In this document: positions 17,776-27,446 of the stretch, piece by piece
How positions within the stretch are numbered: position 1 is the stretch's first letter
Layout of the letters: each line of letters opens with the position of its first letter
Assembly: GCF_003315795.1 (NCBI RefSeq)
Contig: NZ_QMEY01000014.1
Span: 124,001 to 188,000, forward strand
Length of the DNA stretch: 64,000 nucleotides
Source of the DNA: Spongiactinospora rosea
Lineage (GTDB): Bacteria; Actinomycetota; Actinomycetes; Streptosporangiales; Streptosporangiaceae
Reading direction: 5' to 3'
The notes under the pieces: model-generated
What the model was told of the DNA's origin: nothing
Databases searched by the model: none
The model's input: only the letters and a program-made list of their open reading frames with translations
Translations under genes and position numbers: made by a program

Positions 17776-17832
17776 CTGGCGTGATGTTGTGTGGTGGAGC
17801 GCGGTCTCTGTGGCGGGTGTGCTTGGCGGAGA

Positions 17833-18861
17833 TCACATTGAGCCGATGACGAGATTCTTGCGAGCCGTTTCGACGACTTCCTTGGTGACGATGGACATAT
17901 TGTTGATCTTTAGGACGCGTTCGATCTGGCCGACAAGGCGGACGGTGAGGCGGAAGTTGCCGCTGGTGATGCGGGTGATGGCGGCGAGTGCTTCGGTGGT
18001 GGCGTAATCGTCGGCGTCGCCTAGGTTGAGGTGGGGCCAGGATCTGGCCAGGACGAAGGCTTGTTCGTCGGCCGACATCGGCTTGTAGTGGTGGACGAAC
18101 CCGACGCGGGAGTAGAGCTGGGGGTAGCGGGCGAGGCGCTTTTCGATGCCGGGCATGCCGATCAGGATGAGTCCGATGCCGGTGCGGTCGTGGTGGTCGC
18201 GTAGCTGTTCCAGGGCGCCGACTTTCAATCTGTCCGCTTCGTCAACGATAAGAAGTTCGGCGTGGGTGCTGGTGTTGAGCCTGCCGTGTTCGTCGATGCC
18301 GCGGCCGGGGTTGAGCATGAGTTCGACGTTCCAGCCGAGCCGATCGCACAGGAATGAGATCTCTTTGTCGAGGTTGTGCGGGGTGTTGTGGACTTTGGGG
18401 GTGTACATGACGGCGCGGGCGGCCAGGATCTGCCCGGCGGAGGCCTCGCCATTGGAGCCGACGGGGCGGGTGCCGTCGAGGTGGCCGGCGAGCTGGTCCC
18501 ATTGGGAGTAGTGGCGGGCTGACTGGGTCTTGCCGACACCTGGGGCGCCGAAGCAGAGGCCGACGTAGCGTTCGCGCCGTACGGCGTCGGCGAATTCGAT
18601 GAAGAGCCGGTGCTCTTTGGTGATCACGATGGAGACGTCGACGGGCCGGTGCCCGTCCCCGCCCGCCGACTGGCGGGGCGGAGAGCCAACTCCGGGGGGT
18701 GCAGGCCGGTCGGTAACGTCGGGGCGGTCTAGGCTGTCGCGATCGTCAGGGTGGGCCTCGGCGGTTGGGCCGCTCGCGGGATCGGGGGTGTTGTCCTTTG
18801 GGGTGTCGGAGGGCGTTGCTGGCTCGGCGGCTGGCTCGGGGGTGTCGTCTGCTTTCGCCAC
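17833..18861 (-). CDS. tniB: TniB/TnsC-like AAA ATPase of a transposon
   Basis: The 342-residue ATPase has a Walker A motif (FGAPGVGKTQSARHY) at about residue 118, a Walker B motif (LLIVDEADRL) and a sensor-type NFR. It resembles the regulatory ATPases TniB/TnsC/MuB that select target DNA and activate the transposase. An unstructured Pro/Thr/Asp-rich N-terminus of about 85 residues precedes the ATPase. It lies 29 bp after the TniA-like gene in the same direction, forming a two-gene transposition unit. Confidence 0.85.
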   Translation of the reverse strand: MAKADDTPEPAAEPATPSDTPKDNTPDPASGPTAEAHPDDRDSLDRPDVTDRPAPPGVGSPPRQSAGGDGHRPVDVSIVITKEHRLFIEFADAVRRERYVGLCFGAPGVGKTQSARHYSQWDQLAGHLDGTRPVGSNGEASAGQILAARAVMYTPKVHNTPHNLDKEISFLCDRLGWNVELMLNPGRGIDEHGRLNTSTHAELLIVDEADRLKVGALEQLRDHHDRTGIGLILIGMPGIEKRLARYPQLYSRVGFVHHYKPMSADEQAFVLARSWPHLNLGDADDYATTEALAAITRITSGNFRLTVRLVGQIERVLKINNMSIVTKEVVETARKNLVIGSM

Positions 18862-18890
18862 GCGGGGTGTCTATCCGGGGCTCGGAGGGC

Positions 18891-20531
18891 TCACTCATTC
18901 CAGTAGCGTTTGAGTCGCAGGCCGTCGCTGTGGGTAGTAGCAGGGTCCGTGCCGGTCAGTGATTCGGTGCTGAGGCCGGGACCGTCCTGGGTGGTGAGAG
19001 CGCCGTCACCATCACCGTCGGGTCCGGTGAGGGTTGCCCAGTTGGCCAGGTCGGCGCTGGCCAGGGAGGCGGGCAGGGGTTCGCTGTGGGCAGCCAGCAG
19101 CCGGTCGACAACGGCGTTGCGGCTGGTCAGGTGGCCGCGTAGCTGCTTGCGGCGAGCGTTGCGGGCGGCGGTGATCTCTTTGAGACTGATGGTGGCGCCC
19201 GAGAGTTCGGGGCAGATCGCCCGGCACAGGAATTCCTCGGCGCCGTCGGGCAGGCGCAGGTAGACGCGGATCTCGGTGATGTCGCGGGGGTCGTAGCGGA
19301 TGGTGGCCTGCTCCCGGATGTAGAAGGCCAGGACGGGGTCGAGGTAGCGCAGAGACAGGAAGTGGATCCCGTCGGTGTGGATGACGCGGGGCTTGGCGAC
19401 GGTGAGCAACAGCAGGTCGAGTTGTTCGAGCGAGTCGGGCATGCGCGGGATGAACCCGCCGGCCTCCCACCGGGCCTGCGGGGGTGTCTTGGTCTCGCTG
19501 TGGGTGCGCAGGTTGTAGACCTCGCGGATGAACCTGCCGACCGCGGCATCCAGCTCGGGCAGGGTCAGCTTGGCCTGGCCGGCGCGGTCGGGGATGCCGC
19601 GGGGCGCGTAGCCGGGCAGGTGGGTCAGGCACATCTGGTTGATCGTCTCGATCAGCCGCTCGATTTTCCCGTGGCCGTGCGGCTGGCCCTTGAGCGAGAA
19701 GACGGGTCGGACCCTCAGGTCTGCCATGACCTGTTCCAGATGCGCCGAGGTGAAGTCGGAGCCGTGGTCGAGGTGGAACACCGACGGAATGCCGCACACG
19801 TGCCAGTTCGGTTCGACTTTGCGCCAGATCGCGTGCCGGAAGGCCAGCGCGGTGGTCAACGCCGAGGGTGCTTCCAGGTTGACGGCGTATCCGGCGATGG
19901 CGCGGGAGTGGTCGTCCTCGATGGCGGTCAGCCACGGCCGAGCCGGTCGGCCTTTGTCGTCGAGCACCCAGATGTCCAGCTCAGTGTGATCGGCCTGCCA
20001 GATCTCGTTCGGAGCCTTGGCTTCGCGCCGGTAGACCAGATCGTAGGTCTCCCGGTACTTCTTGGTGCCCTCAAGACCGAGGGTGACCAGCGCGGGATCC
20101 AGGTCGGCGACGATCCGGGCCACGGTCCGGTAGGCGGGCGACGGCCAGCCGCGCGCCTTGGCGAGGCTTTCGGCCTGCCGGTGGATGGTGGCCGCGCTGG
20201 GGCGAGGCTTGCGCAGGGCCAGCCCTTCGATGAACGCCACGAGTTCGTCGGGGAACCGACGCAGCCCCTTGTCGCGGCGGCCTGGCCGGGTCAAGGCGTC
20301 CAGACCGCCTTGCCGGTAGTCGGCCAGCCACCGCTGCAGCGTCCGATAGGAGACGCCGCCCTCGTCCTGGGCCGCGGCCAGCTGCGCCAGCGGTACTTCC
20401 TCGTGCAGGTGTGGCGCGAGCATCTCGTACCGGCTCATGGCCAGGGCGCGCCCGGCCAAGCCACCGGACACGCGGCCGGAGCTCCCGCTGCCCGGTCTGG
20501 CTTGTGCGTGTTGTTCGCTCGCGGTGCTCAC
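18891..20531 (-). CDS. tniA: TniA/TnsB/MuA-like DDE transposase
   Basis: The product has an N-terminal helix-turn-helix (SYRTLQRWLADYRQGG). The rve integrase core carries the DDE residues: Asp in WQADHTELDIW, Asp in FHLDHGSDFTS and Glu in HGHGKIERLIE. A Mu-type beta-barrel C-terminal domain follows. The GTG at 20531 gives a sensible start (STASEQ); the open frame reaches 20570. It partners the TniB-like ATPase downstream. No TniQ or TniR-like gene is adjacent, and the element ends could not be defined. Confidence 0.85.
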   Translation of the reverse strand: MSTASEQHAQARPGSGSSGRVSGGLAGRALAMSRYEMLAPHLHEEVPLAQLAAAQDEGGVSYRTLQRWLADYRQGGLDALTRPGRRDKGLRRFPDELVAFIEGLALRKPRPSAATIHRQAESLAKARGWPSPAYRTVARIVADLDPALVTLGLEGTKKYRETYDLVYRREAKAPNEIWQADHTELDIWVLDDKGRPARPWLTAIEDDHSRAIAGYAVNLEAPSALTTALAFRHAIWRKVEPNWHVCGIPSVFHLDHGSDFTSAHLEQVMADLRVRPVFSLKGQPHGHGKIERLIETINQMCLTHLPGYAPRGIPDRAGQAKLTLPELDAAVGRFIREVYNLRTHSETKTPPQARWEAGGFIPRMPDSLEQLDLLLLTVAKPRVIHTDGIHFLSLRYLDPVLAFYIREQATIRYDPRDITEIRVYLRLPDGAEEFLCRAICPELSGATISLKEITAARNARRKQLRGHLTSRNAVVDRLLAAHSEPLPASLASADLANWATLTGPDGDGDGALTTQDGPGLSTESLTGTDPATTHSDGLRLKRYWNE

Positions 20532-20918
20532 CCCGTTATCGTCCGTCCCCACGATGACCGCCCACCACACCCGCAGGCGCCACGGTTGCGACTACCCGCG
20601 CATAGCGGGACCCCGCTCAGTCCGCTGCTGCAACGGGTCGCCGATCAGCCCAGTCCTGGTCGCGCTACCAGGCATTCGTGGCGTTGTTAAGCGGTTACCT
20701 GCGGCTTGAACCCGACTCCGGTTGTCGCAGTTGTGGTCGACGGGGACGTTCTGCCCCGCCGCCACATCCGCGTCCGTCGGGTGCCGCGGTGGTGTCGTGG
20801 CGCTTTCTCACGGCCTCGAGTTCCAGCGCGATTTTCCATGCCGAGCCTGGTCGAGAGCGCGGAGCGACTGTAGCCCCGTGCGTCAGCCGGCCCATGTGTC
20901 ATGGCAGCCCGGGCAGGC
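20532..20918. other. Non-coding interval, probable transposon end region
   Basis: This stretch upstream of the TniA-like gene has no convincing gene. It holds a TGTCGCAGTTGTGGTCGAC segment near 20720, of the type seen near ends of Tn402-like elements, but I could not match it to an inverted partner downstream of the TniB gene. Confidence 0.3.
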
Positions 20919-21878
20919 CTATTCCTTGATGACGTTGTCGCGTGGACCGCCGTAGACAGGGTTCCTGTCGAAGCGCTTGTCCGTGACGAGCAGGCGGATC
21001 AGTCCCGGGTTGCGGATGGGCTCCTCCGCCTCCCAGACGATCCAGTCGTCGCCAACGGGCTTGGTCTGCGTGCGGAGTTCGCCGAAGCCGCCCGGGTTGT
21101 CCGGCGCGACCGCCATGATCAAGTACTCGACCTTCAACCCGCGCCTCTTGAGCTCGGGCAGGACCTCCCCGACGGTCTTCTCGTCCACCCGGAAGCCGGC
21201 GAGCGAGCCGCCCTTCGTGGTCGCCGTCCGGTAGTCAGACTTGATCTCCTTCAGCTCGTGCGACTTGTCAGGCACGAGGATGCACGGGGCGACCGGGCCG
21301 CTCATGAGGTACGTGCTGGTCCAGCGCTCGCTGATCGTCCACACGATCTTCTGGCCCGGCTTGAAGAGTTTGGTGTCGATCCGCATCTGCCAGCCCTGGC
21401 TGTGCTGCTCCCCGGGAATGTTCTCCGGCACGGAGTACAGGCCGCGGGGAATGTCCTGGACGCGGGTTCCACGCGGTTCCTTGCACCATTTGCCCGGCGG
21501 CGCGTAGTCGACGATGGCTGGGACGTTGAGCTCCTTCAGCTGTTCCGCAAGCCCCGCCTCGTCGCGGAAATCCCGGACCTGGACGTACACGACACCGTCG
21601 GGTTCCTTGGTGACCGCGTAGGAGGGAGCACCACTCTCCTTCAGCAGGCTCGGCCCCACCACGATGCCCACAGCGAGCACCCCCGCGCCCGCCAGCCCCA
21701 GAGCCAGCCGCTGGGCAGGGCGCCGGCGGGGGCGGACGGCGGACGGGCCGGGCTGCTCGGCGGCGATTGAGGCCAGCAGCTTCCGCGCCCCCACATCAGA
21801 GGCGCGCCCTCCCGGCTGGCCCGGTTCCACCCGAGCCAGCGCACGAGTAATCTCGTCGATGTCGTCGATGTTCTTCAT
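20919..21878 (-). CDS. Membrane-anchored protein paired with ECF sigma
   Basis: The 319-residue protein has an Arg-rich cytosolic N-terminus of about 75 residues, one membrane segment (LALGLAGAGVLAVGIVVGPSLL) and an extracytoplasmic domain. This plan matches CU044_5270-like proteins often encoded next to ECF sigma factors. Its ATG overlaps the sigma stop (TGATG). It may act as anti-sigma or as a co-regulated surface protein; the N-terminal DEITRALARVEP part is the sort of segment that could contact sigma. Confidence 0.7.
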   Translation of the reverse strand: MKNIDDIDEITRALARVEPGQPGGRASDVGARKLLASIAAEQPGPSAVRPRRRPAQRLALGLAGAGVLAVGIVVGPSLLKESGAPSYAVTKEPDGVVYVQVRDFRDEAGLAEQLKELNVPAIVDYAPPGKWCKEPRGTRVQDIPRGLYSVPENIPGEQHSQGWQMRIDTKLFKPGQKIVWTISERWTSTYLMSGPVAPCILVPDKSHELKEIKSDYRTATTKGGSLAGFRVDEKTVGEVLPELKRRGLKVEYLIMAVAPDNPGGFGELRTQTKPVGDDWIVWEAEEPIRNPGLIRLLVTDKRFDRNPVYGGPRDNVIKE

Positions 21879-22423
21879 CACAGCTGTCCCTCCGCGGGGG
21901 CCAACCGGCCTTCCGATGTGAAGTGCACGTCCGCCTCGGCGAGCGCGCGGGCGAAGCGCCTGCGGGCGCGGTGGAGTCTGATGCGTACGGCGTTGCGCGA
22001 CATACCGAGCACGGTGGCGATCTGCTGTCGGTCCAGTCCCTCCCAGGCGACCAGGGACAACAGCTCCCGATCGGTGTCCGGTAGAGCCCGGAAGATCTGC
22101 GCGATTGCAGTCAGCTCGACCCCGCTGTCGGGCGCGGCCTGGTAGAGGTCGGCCATTTCGGCGTCGAGTTCCACGCTGAGGGCCTGGCGGCGCACCTCGA
22201 CCCGATAGTGGTTGGCCAGCACCTTGCGCGCCACGCCATACAGCCACAGGGTGGCCTGCTCTCCGTCCGGCACTTCGCCCATCCGCCGCCAGGCGATGGC
22301 AAAGGTCTCCGCCACGACGTCCGCCGCATCCTGCGGCGAGTGGCAGCGGCGGGCCGCGTACGCCGTGATCTGGCCATACGTCTCCCGGTACATGGACTCG
22401 AACCTGGCCAGCTCACTTCCCAC
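21878..22423 (-). CDS. ECF RNA polymerase sigma factor
   Basis: This 181-residue protein has region 2 (FESMYRETYGQITAYAARR, DVVAETFAIAWRR) and region 4 (LPDTDRELLSLVAWEGLDRQ, then SRNAVRIRLHRARRRF). It resembles sigma factors found with CU044_5270-type partners. The downstream gene overlaps its stop, so the two are one transcription and translation unit. Confidence 0.88.
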   Translation of the reverse strand: MGSELARFESMYRETYGQITAYAARRCHSPQDAADVVAETFAIAWRRMGEVPDGEQATLWLYGVARKVLANHYRVEVRRQALSVELDAEMADLYQAAPDSGVELTAIAQIFRALPDTDRELLSLVAWEGLDRQQIATVLGMSRNAVRIRLHRARRRFARALAEADVHFTSEGRLAPAEGQL

Positions 22424-22613
22424 GGGCTGGTCCCGCGTCCGGTCTTCTCGGCATCCCCATGGTCTCCTTCATCGCTTTGATTTACGGACATCTGTGCCTA
22501 TGTAAGGAGTCGGGCCATCATTTCGTGCCAGGGCGGAGAAATTTCGCGGCTATCCCGCCGCAGCGAAGGGCCGAACCCGGATAGTCCCGGCGGCGCCCCT
22601 GCCGAGAGGTCGG

Positions 22614-22728
22614 TTCACTTCAGGAAATAGCCCTTCCGTGAAGTAATGTGGCTGCATGCCGTCCTCCACCCACAGCTCGGCGTCCTTGCTAACCGGGCAG
22701 GGTCACGCTGAAATCACTTCACGAAAGG
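22614..22728. promoter_or_regulatory. Three ACTTCA sites at recombinase gene start
   Basis: TTCACTTCAGGAAA (from 22614) and the inverted CTTCCGTGAAGTAA (22633-22646) form an imperfect palindrome just before the recombinase gene, and TCACTTCACGAAAGG lies inside its 5' end (22714-22728). This could be a recombination or autoregulatory site. Confidence 0.35.
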
Positions 22729-23843
22729 TGGCCGGGATTCCCGAACGCCTCGATCCGGCCGACGACAGCCTCCCGGTCTGGACGGAGCGCTACCTCGATC
22801 TCGCCGTGCGCGGAGTCCGCTCAGCTGAGGTCACCGCCAAGATCTCCCGGCATCTGGAGCGCTTCGGCGCCTGGATCACGGGCGGTCTCGGGCATGACCG
22901 GCTCTCGGCCGTCACCCCGCGCGAGATCACAGCCTGGCGCGACCACCTGGCCGCCGCCGGCAACCGCGAACGCGACAACCTGCCCGCGCCGATGGCCGCC
23001 GCGACCGTCAACAACCACCTCGCGCACCTGTCAGCGCTGTTCACCTGGATCACCGCGCACGCCCCCGCCGGCCTCCTGCGCCACGGCGACCCGACCAAGA
23101 AAGTCCCCCCGCTACCACTGCCCGCCCCGCAGCCGCGAGCATTGGCCGCCGCCCAGGTACGCACCGTCAAGAACGTCGTGGACCGGATCGAGACCTTCCA
23201 CGAGCTCAAGGGCCGCCGTCACCGCGGCGCCGCCACGCCCCGGGTGCACGCCCACGCCCGCCCGCTGCGCGACCGGGCCATCATCTACCTGCTGTTCGGC
23301 ACCGGGCTGCGCCGCGCCGAGCTGGTCGGCCTGGACCTGGACCAGCTGGAGCCGGCCGACCCCGACCGGCTGCGCCAGGCCAAGAAGGCGCGCCTTGTCG
23401 GCGTGCGCGGCAAGGGCCGCACCAGCCGCACCGTGTTCCTGGGCCGCGACGCCCGCCAGGCGCTGGCCGACTACCTCGCCCAGGAGCGGCCCGGCGACGC
23501 CGCCGCCAGCACCGTCGCTGGCACTGCGGCGGCCGCGCTGCTGCTGTCGGCCGCCTCCATCGCCGCCCGCCGCCCCGACGGCCGCCTCTCGGCCCGCTCC
23601 ATCAACACCATCGTCGGCGAGATCGGCCGCCTGCACGACGCCCAGATGCCCGACCCCGACCGCAAACTCGGCACCCTGCGCCCGCACGACGCCCGGCACA
23701 CCTTCGCCTACGGCCTGTCGCAGGCCTCCGGCCACAACCGCGCCGAACTCGAACGCCGCCTCGGCCACGCCAACGACCGCTACCTGCGCCTGTACACCAA
23801 CCCACCCGACGACATCGCCGCCGACTACATCGAAGACCTATGA
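22656..23843 (+). CDS. Tyrosine recombinase (XerC/integrase family)
   Basis: The 395-residue protein has a SAM-like core-binding domain (WTERYLDLAVRGVRSAEVTA, then VNNHLAHLSALFTWI). The catalytic domain shows Arg in GTGLRRAELVGLDL, HxxR in HDARHTFAYGL, and late RRLGHAN and a Tyr in YLRLYT. It lies between the ECF locus and IS debris, so it may belong to a decayed element. It could also serve as the resolution recombinase for the nearby TniAB module. Confidence 0.85.
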   Translation: MPSSTHSSASLLTGQGHAEITSRKVAGIPERLDPADDSLPVWTERYLDLAVRGVRSAEVTAKISRHLERFGAWITGGLGHDRLSAVTPREITAWRDHLAAAGNRERDNLPAPMAAATVNNHLAHLSALFTWITAHAPAGLLRHGDPTKKVPPLPLPAPQPRALAAAQVRTVKNVVDRIETFHELKGRRHRGAATPRVHAHARPLRDRAIIYLLFGTGLRRAELVGLDLDQLEPADPDRLRQAKKARLVGVRGKGRTSRTVFLGRDARQALADYLAQERPGDAAASTVAGTAAAALLLSAASIAARRPDGRLSARSINTIVGEIGRLHDAQMPDPDRKLGTLRPHDARHTFAYGLSQASGHNRAELERRLGHANDRYLRLYTNPPDDIAADYIEDL

Positions 23844-23895
23844 CCGCGAGACCTGGACAGCCCAACACGACGAAAGCGTGGCAGATGTAGCGACG

Positions 23896-24387
23896 CTAAC
23901 TGTGGCACGTCACAAGCTTGACCTCCCGAGAGGGGCCGTCCAGGTGCGCTATTGGCAGATTTGGCTCGCGCAGCGCGACCCGGGCCACCGCTAGCGCGTC
24001 GATCGGGTCGGACTTGCCGCGCTCCCGGCCGGAGCGGCGTTGCCCGGCCATCAGTTGGGTGGTGACCCGCACCACTGGATGGCCGGCGCGCAGTAGATCG
24101 CCTTCCAGCCGGCGGCTGACATGCCGGCAGTCCTCGATCGCGAACAGCACTGTGGGCCATTGCGCGGCCCAGGCCGCGATGTCGGTATGTCCCTCCGTCG
24201 TGGCGCGGAGGGTGCGCTCGGCGAGCTTACGGCCGACCTGATCGACGGCGACAAGGGTGTGGGCTCGTTTCAGATGGGCCATCACCTCCGGCAGAGTGGC
24301 GCAGCCGCCGTCGGTGTCCATGGCGGCGCGCACCCTAGTCCAGTCAATGGCTTCCCGACCGGCCAGAGCCGCCGGATCGATGACCAA
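23896..24387 (-). pseudogene. IS110-family transposase N-terminal fragment
   Basis: The frame encodes the RuvC-like DEDD half of an IS110-type transposase (LVAVDQVGRKLAERTL, IEDCRHVSRRLEGDLL, GKSDPIDALAVARVAL) and then stops. The C-terminal Tnp_20 half with its catalytic Ser is absent. Between 24388 and 24738 further decayed coding pieces can be seen in the minus strand, but no complete gene. Confidence 0.65.
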
Positions 24388-24738
24388 TTCCGCGCTGGTG
24401 TCGGTGACCGGATCGGTGCGGTGCCGGTGCCCTCATCGAGGCGCAGCCGGCTTACCGACGTGGTGAGGGCCGGGCTCATGGGCACGACAAAGTCTGTGTC
24501 GCGGCGCCGTGACTGGCCTGGAAGGCGTGTGCCGCCGCGGTCTGTGCTTCGGTGATGCGGGGGCGCATGCTGCGGTAGCGCAGGGAGTCTCCGCCTCGCA
24601 CGAAGGTACTGATGCGCCGAAACGCGCTCTTGTGGACATCTTCGACCCCCAACGGGGCCGACCCGGTCGCCTCCGGTTTCGCCGCATCGTGCCAGGGGGC
24701 GACGCCTCCCGAACTCCCGCAGCGCTACCCGGCGCCTA

Positions 24739-25850
24739 GGAGCTGTTTGAAGTTCGGATCATGTGGTCGGGGTGAGGAGTTTCAGCCACATGATCGAGCC
24801 TCGGAGGTGGAGACCGGCCTCGTAGCTTTCCCTGGACTTGTCGTACCGGGTCGCCAGCCCGCGCCAGGCCTTGATCTTCTGGAAGCAGCGTTCAACCGTG
24901 TTGCGCTGCCGGTAACGCACCGCATCGAAGCCGACCGGCCGCCCGCCGGCCGAACCCCTCTTCTTCCGGTTGGCCTGCTGATCGCTCTTTTCCGGGATGA
25001 CCGCGCCGATCCGGCGGCGACGCAGATAGGCCCGGTTGGCCTTGGAGGAATAGGCCTTGTCCGCGGCCACCGCAGCCGGGCGGGTCCGTGGCCGGCCTGA
25101 CGGCCCGGCCACACGGATCTTGTCTAAGACGGTGGTGAACCGCGGGCAGTCGGCGGCCTGCCCAGGGGTGAGTACGAAGGCCAGCGGCAGCCCGGCCGCG
25201 TCGACCGCGGTATGGATCTTGCTGCTCAGCCCGCCCCGGGATCGGCCGAGCGCGGCGGCCTTCGCCCGGGCCTTGCGGCGTCGCCGGGTCAGCGCGCGAT
25301 CGTGGCCCGGCGGCGCACCCGCTTCCTCGAGGTCGGATGCGACCTGCGGCGCATCACCCGCAGCACCGGCGGCTGCTCCGCAAGCGGAGCCCCCTTTTCC
25401 TCGGTCAGCGCCTGCTCCAGCGCATCCAGGGTCTCCCCGGCCACCGCCAGCCCGGCCGACTCCTGATGCGCCCGCACGACCGTGGAGTCCACACTGACCA
25501 GCTCCAACCCCACCTGCCCACGCGATGCCGCCTCGGCGATCAGCGCGTCCATCAGCCTGTGGAACACCCCGGTCTTGGCCCAGCCATTGAACCGGGAGTA
25601 GACCGTGGACCAAGGACCGTAGCGTTCCGGCAGGTCACGCCAGCCGGACCCGGTACGAAACCGCCACAAGATCCCGTTGAACTGATCACGCACCCGCCGT
25701 GGCAGCGGCCCGGTAGCCGCCACCGGCAGATGCGGCTCGATCAACGCCCACTCGGTATCGGTCACATCGAAGCGTGCCACATCCGAGTTCTACCAGTTAT
25801 GGCCAGGCCGGCACTGACCTCACCAAGATCCGAACCTCGAACAGCTCCTA
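24739..25850 (-). mobile_element. Complete IS5-family insertion sequence
   Basis: The element is 1112 bp long. Its 22-bp terminal inverted repeats start GGAGCTGTT and end GTTCGGATC (24739-24760 and, inverted, 25829-25850) with two mismatches. A TA dinucleotide flanks each side (24737-24738 and 25851-25852), consistent with the TA duplication of the IS427 group of IS5. It carries one transposase in two overlapping frames. Confidence 0.85.
24759..25780 (-). CDS. IS5-family transposase in two overlapping frames
   Basis: The first frame (25780 down to 25289) starts MARFDVTDTEWALIEPHLP and carries the first catalytic Asp (SVDSTVVRAHQ). The second frame (open from 25613, ending at 24759) carries the second Asp (VAADKAYSSKANRAYL) and the Glu (RQRNTVERCFQKIK). 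Joining them requires a frameshift near 25290-25340, where the sequence is rich in G and C runs. Programmed slippage is usual in the IS427 group, so the element is probably active and not broken. Confidence 0.8.
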
Positions 25851-25969
25851 ATCGTCAAGCGGCACGGCCGAACAGCCTGTACAAGTGCCCACGCCCGACC
25901 TGCCGCTGAAAAGGGGCCGTGGCTCACACCGCAAAGTTCTCGGTGAATTGACCTACTTCGTGTAATGAT

Positions 25970-26130
25970 GTCGGAAAGGCGAGCGCGGACGAGGAAGCCG
26001 GTGTGAATCCGGCGCGGTCCCGCCACTGTGATCGGCGAGCGGATCCCGATGAAGCCACTGCCCCCGCGCGGGGCGGGAAGGCCGGGACGAGCATCGACCC
26101 GAGAGCCAGGAGACTCACGCGGTCGCCTCC
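25970..26130 (+). promoter_or_regulatory. Cobalamin riboswitch (B12 uptake operon)
   Basis: The conserved landmarks of the cobalamin riboswitch appear in order: GAAGCCGGTGTGAATCCGGC, GGTCCCGCCACTGTGATCGG, GAAGCCACTG, GCGGGAAGGCCGGGACGA and the B12 box GAGAGCCAGGAGACTC. It lies about 140 bp before the btuF-like gene. High adenosylcobalamin would turn the operon off. Confidence 0.93.
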
Positions 26131-26267
26131 TCGACCAACTGGGGCGGATCTCCCCAAGAGAGGATGGACCGTGGCCATCGCTGTCACTCTTTCGGAGCGC
26201 CGCCCCCACGAACGCTGCGATCGCCGTCGCGGAACGGCGGCCGCAGCCTTGCCTCCGGGAGAATCCG

Positions 26268-27446
26268 ATGGGTCCATTGCGCCCTCTTGGCGGGGCGACG
26301 CTCGCCCTCCTGCTCGTCACCGGCTGCGCCGGGACGGCACAGCCCAAGCCGCCGGCCGCGGCGGACGGGCGATGTGTCACCACCTATGACCCAGCGAAGG
26401 ACTACTTCCCGGTCAAGCAGGCACTGAAGCACGCCACCAACTTCACCCTCGCCTACGCGAAGCACTATCAGACGATCACGGTCAAGCAGCCGGCCGCCGG
26501 CGCCGGGCCGGAGACGTACGTGCTGCTGCGCTGTGGTACCCCCGACCCGAAGGTCGCGGGCGCGGTGGTGATCGAGACGCCGATCGAGTCGCTGTACTCG
26601 GCCTCGACCACACACCTCCCCTTCGTCACCGACCTGGGCGTCCTGGACCGTCTCAAGGGAGTGGCCTCGGCTGGGTTCATCACCTCGCCGCAGGTGCTGG
26701 ACAAGGTGAAGGCGGGAGCGATCACCGAGTACGCCAAAGGGCAGGAGATCGACACGGAGAAGGTCATCGCCGCCAAGCCGGGCGTGCTGATGACCGGGGG
26801 CACCGAGGACAAGGGCTATGGCCCGCTCCGGCAGACCGGGATCAAGATCGTCGCCAATGCCGAGTGGCTGGAGAGCACCCCGCTCGGCCGCGCCGAATGG
26901 ATCAAGCTCATGGCCGCGCTCACCGGGACCGAGCAGCGCGCGACCCAGGTGTTCGGCACGATCGAAGCCGACTACCTGGCGCTGGCCGGCAGGGCCAAGG
27001 CGGCCACCCCGGTGACGGTCCTGCCCGGGCAGATGTTCCAGGGCGAGTGGTCGGTGCCCAACGGCGGCAGCTACGTCGGCAAGCTGATCAAGGACGCGGG
27101 CGGTACGTACGCCTGGACCGACACCCCAGGTCCCGGCAGCGCCACGCTTGACCTGGAGGCGGTACTCGCCAAGGCCAAGGACGCCCGCGTCTGGCTGGCC
27201 ACCGCCTCGGACTGGAAGAGCCTGGCGGACGTGGAGAAGGCCGACCCCCGCTACGCCAAGTTCGACGCCTTCGCCTCGGGCCAGGTCTGGTCCTCGAACA
27301 AGAGCCTCGGCCCCGGCGGCGGCAACGATTTCTACGAGCGCGGCGTCGGCCGCCCAGATCTCATCCTCGGCGACCTGGTCGCCATCCTGCACCCGGACCT
27401 GGCGCCGGGTCACGACTTCGCTTTCTACCAGAAGATGGCCAAGTGA
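26268..27446 (+). CDS. btuF: BtuF-like ABC transporter substrate-binding lipoprotein
   Basis: The ATG at 26268 follows GGGAGAA and gives 392 residues. A lipoprotein signal ends in LVTGC, so the protein is anchored outside the membrane. The body has the two-lobed periplasmic-binding fold of the BtuF/FecB cluster, with a backbone helix between lobes and TGGTEDKGYGPLRQTGIKIV typical of class III binding proteins. The cobalamin riboswitch upstream and the FecCD permease gene that overlaps it by four bases make cobalamin or another corrinoid the likely ligand. Confidence 0.85.
   Translation: MGPLRPLGGATLALLLVTGCAGTAQPKPPAAADGRCVTTYDPAKDYFPVKQALKHATNFTLAYAKHYQTITVKQPAAGAGPETYVLLRCGTPDPKVAGAVVIETPIESLYSASTTHLPFVTDLGVLDRLKGVASAGFITSPQVLDKVKAGAITEYAKGQEIDTEKVIAAKPGVLMTGGTEDKGYGPLRQTGIKIVANAEWLESTPLGRAEWIKLMAALTGTEQRATQVFGTIEADYLALAGRAKAATPVTVLPGQMFQGEWSVPNGGSYVGKLIKDAGGTYAWTDTPGPGSATLDLEAVLAKAKDARVWLATASDWKSLADVEKADPRYAKFDAFASGQVWSSNKSLGPGGGNDFYERGVGRPDLILGDLVAILHPDLAPGHDFAFYQKMAK

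Noticed and set aside
6153-20531. GTTCACGA/GATCGYTTCCC modules as the ends of the TniA-TniB element
   Set aside because: No copy of GATCGYTTCCC occurs on either side of the TniAB genes, and all four copies lie to the left in one direction.
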